The notes: generated by a model not told the origin, from the letters alone. DNA of 6,089 nucleotides from Nitrospirota bacterium (GCA_003229345.1 QIDN01000090.1:1-6089), one strand, 5' to 3'. Shown: positions 1 to 5,756, numbered from the stretch's first letter. Numbers and translations are program-made.

Positions 1-139
1 GGGTACGGTTCACGTTGGTCGCGCCGATATTTCCGCTGCCATGCTGGCGCAGGTCCACCCGTCTGAATTTGGCCACCACCACGCCGAAAGGGATGGATCC
101 CAGAAGGTAGGCCAACATGCAAACCAGGATAATTTCCAT
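1..139 (-). CDS. plsY: Glycerol-3-phosphate acyltransferase PlsY, N-terminal part (cut by window edge)
   Basis: Only the first 46 codons are in the window; the gene continues beyond position 1. Translating from the ATG at 139 gives a hydrophobic first helix followed by GSIPFG (residues 14-19), VDLRQHGSGNIGATN (28-42) and NVNRT at the edge. The GSIPFG and GSGNIGATN blocks are hallmark motifs of PlsY. This family of polytopic inner-membrane enzymes transfers an acyl group from acyl-phosphate to glycerol-3-phosphate, giving lysophosphatidic acid, the first step of phospholipid synthesis. The motif order and the position of the first membrane helix fit a true N-terminus, and no in-frame start codon lies in the seven codons just upstream. 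No convincing Shine-Dalgarno is visible. It follows the sigma-factor gene on the same strand after 107 bases and probably shares its transcript. The identification is firm; the rest of the protein cannot be checked here. Confidence 0.93.
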   Translation of the reverse strand, partial: MEIILVCMLAYLLGSIPFGVVVAKFRRVDLRQHGSGNIGATNVNRT

Positions 140-246
140 AGTGAATTTATCTAAAGGATGGATAGGTCCCGCTCACATCAATTCCCTGCTTCTGGAATCG
201 GGTTCCGGTGCCGAGGAGGTGCGATAATCAGCCGTTATTAAAATGG
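140..246. other. Short spacer between sigma-factor gene and plsY
   Basis: These 107 bases separate two minus-strand genes. I see no T-tracted hairpin that would end transcription from the sigma-factor gene, and no convincing minus-strand promoter with good -35 and -10 boxes. Read-through into plsY is therefore the simplest reading. Only short imperfect inverted repeats are present. Confidence 0.4.
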
Positions 247-1149
247 CTACTCCAAGTGTTCTTGCAGGGCTTCGTTGGTGGAACGGATTTTCAAACGTGC
301 CTTGGCTCTTTTTTCAATCTGCCGTACCCGTTCCCGGGACAGCCCGATTTCTTTACCGATGTCCTCCAGGGTTTTGGTATCCCCATTAAACCCGAACCGC
401 ATGCGGAGAATTTGTTCTTCCCGTTGCGACAGGTGCTTGAGCATGTCATCCACCTTTTGATGCAGAGATTCCTTCATGATTTGATCGTCGTAAGGAATGT
501 AATTGGGATTCTCCAGAAGATCAAGGTATTGGGTCACGTCGTCGTCCCGCAACGGCGTGTCTAGCGACAGGTGGGTGCGGTAGGCCCGCATGATATTTTC
601 GATATCCTCGACGCGGTATCCCAAATCCTCCGCCACTTCGGAGGTGGTGGGCTCCCGCTCCAGTTCCTGCGTCAAGGATTTGTATTTCCGTTCGATTTTA
701 TAAAGTTTGCCCGCCTGCTTGATGGGAAGTTTGACTGTTCCCGACTGCTCCGCCAGAGAGTGCATGATGGCCTGCCGGATCCACCACACCGCATAGGTGA
801 TGAATTTGATTTGCCGTTCGCCGTCGAACCGTTTGGCAGCCTGGATTATTCCGATATTTCCCTCCTCGATCAAATCCTGCAGGGACAACCCGCAACCCCG
901 GTATTTGTTGGCGACCGTCACGACATATTTCAGGTTGCGCCGCACCAGTTCATGCAGGGCTTTCACGTCGCCTTCCTGGATTTTTTTGGAAAGGGCCGCT
1001 TCTTCTTCACGAGTCAGTGGTTTCAGTTTGCTGATCTCGTTCATGTATTGCCCGAGGGCGTCGGGCATCTCCGGTGGGCGCTCTTTCTTAGCAACGGCCT
1101 TTTTGGCGGCTTTTGGTTTTTTTGCTTTGGGAGTTTTATTGGTTGCCAT
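247..1149 (-). CDS. RNA polymerase sigma-70 factor, short RpoD/RpoS-like type
   Basis: This 300-residue protein directs RNA polymerase to promoters. After a Lys/Ala-rich basic tail (residues 1-25) come region 1.2 (about 29-61, DALGQYMNEI...LTREEE), region 2 (about 64-135, with DLIEEGNIG at 92-100 and YAVWWIRQAI at 119-128), region 3 (about 140-215) and region 4 (about 225-290). The region 4 helix-turn-helix includes TLEDIGKEIGLSRERVRQIE (260-279). Region 1.1 and the non-conserved insert of E. coli RpoD are absent, so it resembles group 2 factors and the short primary sigmas of, for example, Bacteroidetes. Gln126 matches E. coli RpoD Gln437, which contacts the -10 element, but Met129 stands where RpoD has Thr440. 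The -35-recognition helix (SRERVRQ, 271-277) is intact. The start at 1149 lies 21 bases after the upstream lipoprotein gene; its Shine-Dalgarno is poor. Whether this is the housekeeping or an alternative factor cannot be told from this window. Confidence 0.93.
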   Translation of the reverse strand: MATNKTPKAKKPKAAKKAVAKKERPPEMPDALGQYMNEISKLKPLTREEEAALSKKIQEGDVKALHELVRRNLKYVVTVANKYRGCGLSLQDLIEEGNIGIIQAAKRFDGERQIKFITYAVWWIRQAIMHSLAEQSGTVKLPIKQAGKLYKIERKYKSLTQELEREPTTSEVAEDLGYRVEDIENIMRAYRTHLSLDTPLRDDDVTQYLDLLENPNYIPYDDQIMKESLHQKVDDMLKHLSQREEQILRMRFGFNGDTKTLEDIGKEIGLSRERVRQIEKRAKARLKIRSTNEALQEHLE

Positions 1150-1170
1150 GATTGTGCTATGACCTGGAGG

Positions 1171-1932
1171 TTACTGAATTTCCCTCAGGCGAATCCGCGC
1201 TTCCTGGACGAACTTGCTCCTCGGAAACTTACGGATCAATTCCTGGTAATTCAGTTTAGCTTTTTCAAAACTTTGTTCATTGTAAAACGACTCGCCCAAC
1301 AGAAACAGCACCTCGTCCATAAACGGCTGGTCTGGGTAAGCCGACATCAATTGCTGGAACCGGGTAATCGCAGAATGAAATGAACTGGTGCGGAAATAAA
1401 ACTTGCCGATCTCCATCTGGTTGCGTGCCAGGCTTTCGAGGCATTGCTTTCTCCTCGCCTCCGCCAGGGGTCGGTACTTGCTTTTGGGAAACTCTTTCAG
1501 AAAAATTTCGAATTCCTCAAGAGCGTTCTGGGCGAACGTCTGGTCGCGGGTTTCAATATCCATCAGCTTGAAATCACTCATCGCCCTGAAGAAAGATGCC
1601 CGGTCCGCCAGCCGGTGTGCCGGGTACAGCTCCAGAAAATTTTTGAACATGAATTTAGATTCGGCGAATTGGTCATTCTTGTAATGAACCTCCGCTAACA
1701 GCAGACTGGCCATCACTTTCTCCGGACTATCCGGATAATCTTCGATCACCTTGTTCAAAGAGATCTTGGCATCGGAATAATTTTCCGCGCGGATGTACTC
1801 CATCGCATCTTTGAGCAGTTCTTTGGGCGTCTTCTCGGAAATATTGAGCAACGACACGCCGCATCCGTTAAGGAGCAACAGGCATAAGAGGAAATAGAGC
1901 AGGGTCTGCAAATGGGTGCGAAGTGGGTTCAT
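1171..1932 (-). CDS. bamD: BamD-like outer-membrane assembly lipoprotein with TPR repeats
   Basis: This is a 253-residue protein with a lipoprotein signal: a basic start, a hydrophobic run at residues 11-21 and the lipobox LNGC, with the lipidated Cys at 24. The +2 residue is Gly, not the Asp that retains lipoproteins in the inner membrane under the E. coli Lol rule. The mature part is made of TPR-like helical pairs (about 35-67, 72-104, 130-150, 170-200 and 205-240). Repeated pieces such as AxxxLNKVIEDYPDSP, KNFLELYPAH, EIFLKEFPKSKY, RFQQLMSAYPD and QELIRKFPRSKF show the pattern. The RDQT...ALEEF block near 129-141 and GKFYFRTSSFHSAITRFQ near 176-193 match BamD/YfiO, the essential partner of BamA in inserting beta-barrel proteins. 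Length fits the family. The start is supported by AGGA six bases before the ATG. It is the first gene of the probable operon with the sigma factor. A relative such as the TPR protein CpoB (YbgF) is possible but less likely. Confidence 0.87.
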   Translation of the reverse strand: MNPLRTHLQTLLYFLLCLLLLNGCGVSLLNISEKTPKELLKDAMEYIRAENYSDAKISLNKVIEDYPDSPEKVMASLLLAEVHYKNDQFAESKFMFKNFLELYPAHRLADRASFFRAMSDFKLMDIETRDQTFAQNALEEFEIFLKEFPKSKYRPLAEARRKQCLESLARNQMEIGKFYFRTSSFHSAITRFQQLMSAYPDQPFMDEVLFLLGESFYNEQSFEKAKLNYQELIRKFPRSKFVQEARIRLREIQ

Positions 1933-1938
1933 AATCTT

Positions 1939-1942
1939 TCCT
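1939..1942 (-). promoter_or_regulatory. Ribosome binding site of the bamD-like gene
   Basis: On the minus strand CAGGAAAGATT precedes the ATG at 1932. The AGGA core sits six bases before the start codon, a good distance. It supports this start, which also gives a complete lipoprotein signal peptide. Confidence 0.65.
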
Positions 1943-1964
1943 GTGAGCGTACAACGAAGATATT

Positions 1965-1994
1965 ATCATATCATTTTTCGGGACCGAAAGTCAG
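1965..1994 (-). promoter_or_regulatory. Promoter candidate for the bamD-sigma-plsY operon
   Basis: On the minus strand CTGACT (1994-1989) and TATGAT (1970-1965) are separated by 18 bases. The -10 box matches the consensus at five of six positions and the -35 at four of six. Transcription would begin about 25-30 bases before the bamD start codon. A perfect short inverted repeat, TTTCGG-GA-CCGAAA (1976-1989), occupies most of the spacer and overlaps the edge of the -35 box. It could be a repressor site, but this is a guess from position alone. Confidence 0.45.
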
Positions 1995-2004
1995 GGTTTG
2001 CGCC

Positions 2005-2034
2005 TTGTGTGCCGGCGGAGGTTCGTGCTATAAA
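2005..2034 (+). promoter_or_regulatory. Promoter candidate for the exbB-like gene (extended -10)
   Basis: TTGTGT (2005-2010) and TATAAA (2029-2034) are 18 bases apart. TGC immediately precedes the -10 box, giving the TGnTATAAA form of an extended -10 promoter, which tolerates a weak -35. The start site would fall near 2041, leaving a leader of about 57 bases before the ATG at 2098. It is divergent from the bamD promoter candidate, about 11 bases away edge to edge. Confidence 0.45.
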
Positions 2035-2097
2035 GTTAAAGGCCTATCGGATTGTCAAACGCTGGTTTAGGGCCCTTCAGGAGCGCCGGACCCCTTC

Positions 2098-2880
2098 ATG
2101 AAAAAACCCTTAATTCTTTTGAAATCAACTGTATTGAGCCTTCCGCTGGTGATGGCGTGGGCCGATTTTGCCTGGGCCGCCAAGCAAAAAACCGTTGCCG
2201 GCTGGACCCTTATCTCCGTCATCGACAAGGGTGGAGCCATGATGTATCCCATCCTGTTCTGCTCCATCCTGATGATCGGCATCGCCATCGAACGCTTCTA
2301 CACCCTGCGGAGAAAAAACATCATCAACCCCGATTTTCTGGAAAAGGTGCGGGCGCATTGGAACTGGAAGGATATCCATCTCGGCCTCCAGCTGTGTAAA
2401 TCCTACGACAACTCCCTGTCGCGCATTTTAAAAGCGGGACTGTTGCGCTTCGGCGGTAAAGTGGATGAAGTCGAGCACGCCATCGAAGGCGCGGGCCAGC
2501 ACGAGGCGTCGCTCCTCACCTCCAATTTACGGGTGCTGGGCGCAATAGCGAACATCACCCCCATGCTCGGCCTGCTCGGCACCGTGTTCGGCATGATCAA
2601 GGCGTTCAACGTCATCTCGCAAAGCGGCACCGGCAATCCCGGCCTCGTCGCCAGCGGCATCTCCGAAGCATTGATCACCACCGCCGCCGGACTTCTCGTC
2701 GGCATCCCCGCCTTGGCGCTGTACCATTATTTCCGGGGACGCATCGAGCGGTTCGTGTTCGAGATGGAGGAAGTGTCCTTACAGTTGGTGGAAGAGTTGA
2801 ATTACGAAAGCATGCGCACCCGCCGCGCCGAAAGGGGTAAAGACGCGGGTTCTAAAGTTTCTACCACTCGCCCAGCGTGA
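2098..2880 (+). CDS. exbB: MotA/TolQ/ExbB family proton-channel protein (ExbB-like)
   Basis: This 260-residue inner-membrane protein should form, with the ExbD-like protein downstream, the proton channel that powers TonB-, Tol- or related envelope machinery. An N-terminal signal peptide is likely (basic start, hydrophobic 5-20, AWA|AKQ near 27). Membrane segments lie near 46-64 (ending in IERFYTLRR), 146-166 and 185-209. The family core LGLLGTVFGMIKAF (157-170) carries Thr162, matching the conserved Thr148 of E. coli ExbB. TTAAGLLVGIPALALYHYF (194-212) supplies the second conserved Thr. A cytoplasmic helical stretch (about 70-140) lies between segments 1 and 2, as in the family. AGGAG lies 14 bases before the ATG, rather far, but the signal peptide supports this start. 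The last ~20 residues are polar, and the stop codon sits in the loop of an inverted repeat. ExbB versus TolQ cannot be settled without the TonB/TolA partner. Confidence 0.92.
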   Translation: MKKPLILLKSTVLSLPLVMAWADFAWAAKQKTVAGWTLISVIDKGGAMMYPILFCSILMIGIAIERFYTLRRKNIINPDFLEKVRAHWNWKDIHLGLQLCKSYDNSLSRILKAGLLRFGGKVDEVEHAIEGAGQHEASLLTSNLRVLGAIANITPMLGLLGTVFGMIKAFNVISQSGTGNPGLVASGISEALITTAAGLLVGIPALALYHYFRGRIERFVFEMEEVSLQLVEELNYESMRTRRAERGKDAGSKVSTTRPA

Positions 2881-2886
2881 CGCTGG
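2872..2886 (+). repeat. Inverted repeat with the exbB stop codon in its loop
   Basis: CCAGCG (2872-2877) and CGCTGG (2881-2886) are perfect complements separated by just TGA, which is the stop codon of the exbB-like gene. No T-run follows, so it is not a standard intrinsic terminator. It marks the left edge of the repeat-rich spacer. Confidence 0.6.
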
Positions 2887-2898
2887 ACGCAGCAAAAT

Positions 2899-2979
2899 TC
2901 TCCTCCCCTTGATAAGGGGAGGCTGGGAGGGGTTGATATCAACCACCCCTAACCCCTCCTTGAAAAGGAGGGGGGATAG
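2899..2979. repeat. Head-to-head pair of C/G-rich palindromic intergenic repeats
   Basis: Copy 1 contains the hairpin CCTCCCCTT-GAT-AAGGGGAGG (2902-2922, perfect nine-base arms) followed by CTGGGAGGGGTTGATA. Copy 2 is the same design inverted: TATCAACCACCCCTAACCCC, then CTCCTTGAAAAGGAG (about 2955-2970). The copies meet at the perfect palindrome GGTTGATATCAACC (2931-2944). The arrangement resembles REP/BIME-type paired palindromes. I recognise the design as common in intergenic DNA of many Gram-negative genomes, without being able to name a family. Confidence 0.75.
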
Positions 2980-2983
2980 TGTT

Positions 2984-3010
2984 GTCGCCCTTCGACAGGC
3001 TCAGGGTGAC
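2984..3010. repeat. Short dispersed repeat of the CCCTTCGACAGGCTCAGGG type
   Basis: GTCGCCCT (2984-2991) pairs with AGGGTGAC (3003-3010) with one G-T wobble around an 11-base loop. The string CCCTTCGACAGGCTCAGGG is one I recognise as recurring between genes in many unrelated bacterial genomes. Its presence beside the C/G-rich hairpins shows that the spacer is a mosaic of mobile or amplified short repeats. Confidence 0.65.
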
Positions 3011-3059
3011 AGACCTTGGGTTTATCGGTGTTTTAAAATTACCTGCGTAGGTACTCCGC

Positions 3060-3092
3060 CTCCCCCTTGTAAAGGGGGCCGGGGGGATTCCT
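3060..3092. repeat. Third copy of the C/G-rich hairpin repeat
   Basis: CCCCCTT (3062-3068) and AAGGGGG (3072-3078) form a perfect stem with loop GTA, followed by CCGGGGGGATTCC. The design (stem, three-base loop, then a G-run tail) and the orientation match the first copy at 2902-2938. It is therefore a divergent member of the same family in direct orientation. Confidence 0.65.
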
Positions 3093-3110
3093 CCTTCTGC
3101 TTTGGTAGTT

Positions 3111-3132
3111 GCTCGATTCATCGAGCGGTTTT
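3111..3132 (+). terminator. Possible intrinsic terminator between exbB and exbD
   Basis: GCTCGAT (3111-3117) and ATCGAGC (3120-3126) are perfect complements; as RNA this gives a six-base-pair stem with a TTCA loop. GG and then TTTT follow directly. The T-run is short, so efficiency would be moderate. If it works, exbD expression would be uncoupled from exbB. Confidence 0.4.
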
Positions 3133-3138
3133 AAAACA

Positions 3139-3200
3139 TTTTCGCGGTTTTCGCGTGGTTCGCGGGTTATGCCTTAGATTTAACCGCGAAAGGCGCGAAA
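3139..3200. repeat. CGCG-rich direct and inverted repeats
   Basis: TTTTCGCGG, TTTTCGCGT and GGTTCGCGGG follow one another at 3139-3166. The inverse motif AACCGCGAAA begins at 3182 and continues as GGCGCGAAATACACGAA. TTTCGCGGTT (3140-3149) and AACCGCGAAA (3182-3191) are exact complements. The pattern resembles another dispersed intergenic repeat type and could fold into a stem-loop. Confidence 0.5.
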
Positions 3201-3319
3201 TACACGAACAGGTAAACCCAAAAGGCGGGGAGGAATTATTTTTATTCGCCCCGTCCACAATCGGACCTCGCGGAGCGGTCGGTGTTTATCTGTGGTTAAT
3301 AAGGGGTTGGGTTTAAGGT

Positions 3320-3715
3320 ATGTATTTCAGACGCGAACAGGAAGAAAACTATTCACTGGAGCTGACGCCCCTCATCGACGTCGTGTTCCTGCTTCTCATC
3401 TTCTTCATGGTGTCCACCGTCTTCGTCGACTTCCCACGACGGATGGATATCACACTACCCACCTCGAAAGCCGCCAGCGACGACGAAGTCGTCAAGAACC
3501 TCGAGATCGAGATGACCAAGGATAAAAAGATTTATATCCGGGGACGCCGCACCAGCCTGCAACAGCTGGAGGCCAGTCTCGCCAATCTCAAGAAACCGCA
3601 GGAAGTCAAAACCATCATCCGCGCCGACAAAGACATCGCCTACGGCGCCGTCGTCAAAGTCATGGGCCTCCTCCAGGCCGCCCAAGTCACCGACATCTCC
3701 GTCGCCGTCAAATAG
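3320..3715 (+). CDS. exbD: ExbD/TolR family proton-channel partner
   Basis: This is a 131-residue protein with the standard ExbD/TolR plan. It has a short cytoplasmic N-terminus, one membrane helix carrying LTPLIDVVFLLLIFFMVST (residues 15-33) with the essential proton-carrying Asp at 20, and a periplasmic domain. The domain contains MDITLPTSKAA (42-52), IEMTKDKKIYIRG (62-74) and VKTIIRADKDIAYGAVVKVMGLLQAAQVTDISVAVK (96-131). Asp20 corresponds to Asp25 of E. coli ExbD. The length is usual for the family. The ATG at 3320 has a weak ribosome site: AAGG lies only one base upstream and AAGGGG lies 13 bases upstream. It follows the exbB-like gene on the same strand but 439 bases away. Its last ~47 codons are repeated, damaged, at 5854-5998. 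No TonB, TolA or receptor gene is in the window, so the partner machine is unknown. Confidence 0.93.
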   Translation: MYFRREQEENYSLELTPLIDVVFLLLIFFMVSTVFVDFPRRMDITLPTSKAASDDEVVKNLEIEMTKDKKIYIRGRRTSLQQLEASLANLKKPQEVKTIIRADKDIAYGAVVKVMGLLQAAQVTDISVAVK

Positions 3716-3882
3716 CCCACCCGCCCGCGGGATCCAATTCTTGCCGAAGGGTCTGCCAGCAGTACAAGTCATGGAAGGCAGAAGTGGAGGGTGTTTTTCA
3801 ATTGAAAAGAAAAAGTTTACTGGAGGGAGTTTCCGCGTACTCCCCGGTCCCGGGGCATTTCACTTTGCAAAAATTTATCGGA
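3716..3882. terminator. Convergent-gene spacer with two G+C hairpins
   Basis: exbD (plus strand) and the PLP gene (minus strand) end facing each other across 167 bases. CCCGC-CC-GCGGG (3720-3731) lies just after the exbD stop. CCCCGG-TC-CCGGGG (3842-3855) lies nearer the PLP gene and could act on both transcripts. Neither has a good T-run; CATTTCACTTT follows the second on the plus strand. A perfect palindrome, TTTTCAATTGAAAA (3795-3808), lies between them with no known role. Terminator function is plausible from location but not proven by sequence. Confidence 0.4.
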
Positions 3883-5661
3883 TTATTGGGAGAAAGGCGA
3901 TTTTTTAGAGGCGATATATCTTTCATGGACATCCAGATAGGTTTCCTTTCGCAGATTAACCACTTCCTCATCTGACATAAAACCTGTAGAAAAATTATTA
4001 ATTTCCGGGTCGATAAAAAGCTCAGCGGAATTTTTGAAATGAAAAATAAGATCCAGAACGTCCTCCATTCCCACCGCGATCCGCAATGTAGAGGGGGTGA
4101 TGTCCGCTTCTTTCAGGGATTCCTGGTTTAATTCCGAATGGGTGGTCAGGGCCGGACAGGAAACGATGGTATCCGTTTGGCCCAGGCTGACCATTCCGCC
4201 GAACATGGGGGATAAGCTGTCGACGAATGATTTAAACCGTTGAGTATCTTTCAAGGGGATATCCAGGGTCATCAAAGGGGCCGGCAAGGCCAGATGAGTG
4301 ATTTTGGCGAGAAAATCTTTCTGGCATAAACTGGATTTCACATTAATGAGTTCATTGGATTTAAAGTAATTGTACAAAATGACGGTGTTGATGCATTTGG
4401 CAAGCATTCGGTGTTCCAGCGTTTTGATTCCCTCAATCACATCAAAAGCCTTCTCAGAATCCAAAAACGCCCCTTTAATATAATAGACATTCCAAAACAT
4501 GGTGTTTTCCCAGCTTATTTCTTTGAGAGCATCCTGCGGGAAATCCATGATTTGAGCTTTTTCTCCCTTGGGAATAAAGATGCGTTCGGTTTTTGCGATC
4601 ACACATCCCCCCGTGGTGGTCCCATGGCCCTGCAAATCCTTGGTGTAGGAATGGATGAGGAAATCGGGCCGTTCAATTTCGGCCGGATTTTTGAGAGGTT
4701 TGATCAGAAAGGGAGTGGCAACGGTCGAGTCCAAAATAACGGTCACATGGTTTTGATGGGCGGTCCGGCAAATTTCCGGGACGTCCAAAACATAGCCGTG
4801 AGGATTGCACGGAGATTCGAGGAAAACATAAATATTTTTTCCGGATTTCAGGCGATCGGAGTATTTTTTCCGGGTAGCGCGGAAGCACGCCTTGAAATCC
4901 GGTTCCTCCACCCCGGGAAAAGCCTCAATGGCGATATCGAGGTTACTGTTTTTGCCAAACCAATCATAAATGAGTTGGTGGCTCCCTCCATATATATTTT
5001 TGTTCACGATCAATATATCTTCGTATCCGAGCAAATTAGACAGGGTGGCATCGATCGCCGACATGCCGGAGTTGAAGTTTAAAGCCATATACTTGTCCGC
5101 TTCATGCCCGCATTCCAGTTCAACGATATAATTGGCTAACGAGATGGAAGTGGGGTTTAACAGCCGGGAGTAAATACTGTGCAGAAATTCTTTTCCTTGG
5201 AACGAATCCCGAATCCAGTCAATGCAGGAATAAATATAAGTGGCCGTTTTGACGATAACCGGCTGGGAGGAAAAGATGGCGGGAATATTGTCGAACATCG
5301 AATAGGCCCCCTTGGCGTATTGGGTGGAGTCGCTGGCCCTCAATTCCCGGAATTCCTTCCGCAGTGGATTTTGCAGGTTGTCCAATAGTTTGGCGAGTTG
5401 AAAACAGATAAATTTATTCGCATTGAAAAGGGCGATCTTATCCTTGTGCTTCGCGTACAATAAATAATCGGTGGCAAATGACCATATGTGCTCGATATGG
5501 TCCTCGGCTTTATAAATATTCCTCAACAAGGGGACTATTTGATCGAACAATTCCGTCCCCTTGTTAATTCCAAAATATTCCAATTGCTCCCGGACAACAT
5601 TCTCAAGATCTGAATAATGGGGTTCGTCGGACCTGTTGGGAGATAAAAGTTTTTTGGTCAT
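3883..5661 (-). CDS. Cys/Met-metabolism PLP-dependent enzyme with long N-terminal extension
   Basis: This 592-residue protein is about 200 residues longer than a normal cystathionine gamma-synthase or methionine gamma-lyase (about 380-400). The enzyme core runs from about 126 to 545. Visible family residues are YSRLLNPT (164-171, the Tyr and Arg that bind PLP phosphate in the neighbouring subunit), NSGMSA (197-202), IYGGS (223-227, with Tyr224 over the PLP ring), ESPCNP (282-287), ILDSTVATPF (309-318, Asp311 for the pyridine nitrogen), HSYTK (337-341, PLP-binding Lys341), SLGQTDT (492-498) and LRIAVGMED (526-534, carboxylate-binding Arg527). The catalytic set looks complete. Residues 1-125 are charged and helical with no domain I recognise, and a tail of about 45 residues follows the core. 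The substrate cannot be assigned: gamma-synthase, gamma- or beta-lyase and O-acylhomoserine sulfhydrylase share these motifs. The gene is more A+T-rich than exbD. Its ribosome site is weak. Confidence 0.85.
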   Translation of the reverse strand: MTKKLLSPNRSDEPHYSDLENVVREQLEYFGINKGTELFDQIVPLLRNIYKAEDHIEHIWSFATDYLLYAKHKDKIALFNANKFICFQLAKLLDNLQNPLRKEFRELRASDSTQYAKGAYSMFDNIPAIFSSQPVIVKTATYIYSCIDWIRDSFQGKEFLHSIYSRLLNPTSISLANYIVELECGHEADKYMALNFNSGMSAIDATLSNLLGYEDILIVNKNIYGGSHQLIYDWFGKNSNLDIAIEAFPGVEEPDFKACFRATRKKYSDRLKSGKNIYVFLESPCNPHGYVLDVPEICRTAHQNHVTVILDSTVATPFLIKPLKNPAEIERPDFLIHSYTKDLQGHGTTTGGCVIAKTERIFIPKGEKAQIMDFPQDALKEISWENTMFWNVYYIKGAFLDSEKAFDVIEGIKTLEHRMLAKCINTVILYNYFKSNELINVKSSLCQKDFLAKITHLALPAPLMTLDIPLKDTQRFKSFVDSLSPMFGGMVSLGQTDTIVSCPALTTHSELNQESLKEADITPSTLRIAVGMEDVLDLIFHFKNSAELFIDPEINNFSTGFMSDEEVVNLRKETYLDVHERYIASKKSPFSQ

Positions 5662-5725
5662 GGGTTAAATCCGGTTAAGGGCTTTGGCATCGGGAGCGCA
5701 AGGAAAAGATTCCGTCCATGTTGAT

Positions 5726-5756
5726 ATGTTAACACCTTTGGCGGGTGGACAGTCAA
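5726..5756 (-). promoter_or_regulatory. Weak promoter candidate for the PLP gene
   Basis: On the minus strand TTGACT (5756-5751) is five-sixths consensus for a -35 box. TAACAT (5731-5726) is a four-sixths -10 box, but the 19-base spacing is long. It would leave a leader of about 55-60 bases before the ATG at 5661. No better candidate is visible in the 5662-5760 stretch. Confidence 0.3.

Larger units (their letters stand above)
2881..3319. other. 439-base repeat-rich spacer between exbB and exbD
   Basis: This gene-free stretch separates two genes that usually lie almost end to end. It holds, in order, a head-to-head pair of C/G-rich hairpin repeats (2899-2979), a CCCTTCGACAGGCTCAGGG repeat (2984-3010), a third C/G-rich hairpin copy (3060-3092), a terminator-like hairpin (3111-3132) and a cluster of TTTCGCGG-type motifs facing AACCGCGAAA (3139-3200). 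From 3200 to 3319 there is nothing I can name, and no convincing promoter for exbD. Open frames crossing it encode only translated repeats, such as NPSLKRRG- and LSLSKG-like strings, and are not genes. Confidence 0.75.

Noticed and set aside
571..1383. Plus-strand open frame of 270 codons
   Set aside because: It is antisense to the clear sigma-factor gene and runs into the BamD-like gene. Its sequence is the mirror of their codons and shows no family motif.
3139..3200. Possible CRISPR-like or iteron array in the CGCG-rich repeats
   Set aside because: The units are short and irregular, with no equal spacers, no cas or rep genes nearby, and inverted rather than purely direct order.
2909..3316. 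Plus-strand open frame of 135 codons between exbB and exbD
   Set aside because: Its protein is the translation of intergenic repeats (NPSLKRRG, followed by low-complexity pieces) with no family motif and no ribosome site. The opposite-strand frame at 2939-3121 (LSLSKG, PPAPFTRG) is the same artefact.
4411..5082. Plus-strand open frame of 223 codons
   Set aside because: It lies wholly antisense to the PLP enzyme, whose catalytic motifs cover this stretch. No independent support.
3883..5661. PLP gene as part of a transposon with terminal inverted repeats
   Set aside because: I found no transposase and no matching terminal inverted repeats around it. The flanking similarity is a direct repeat of exbD sequence.
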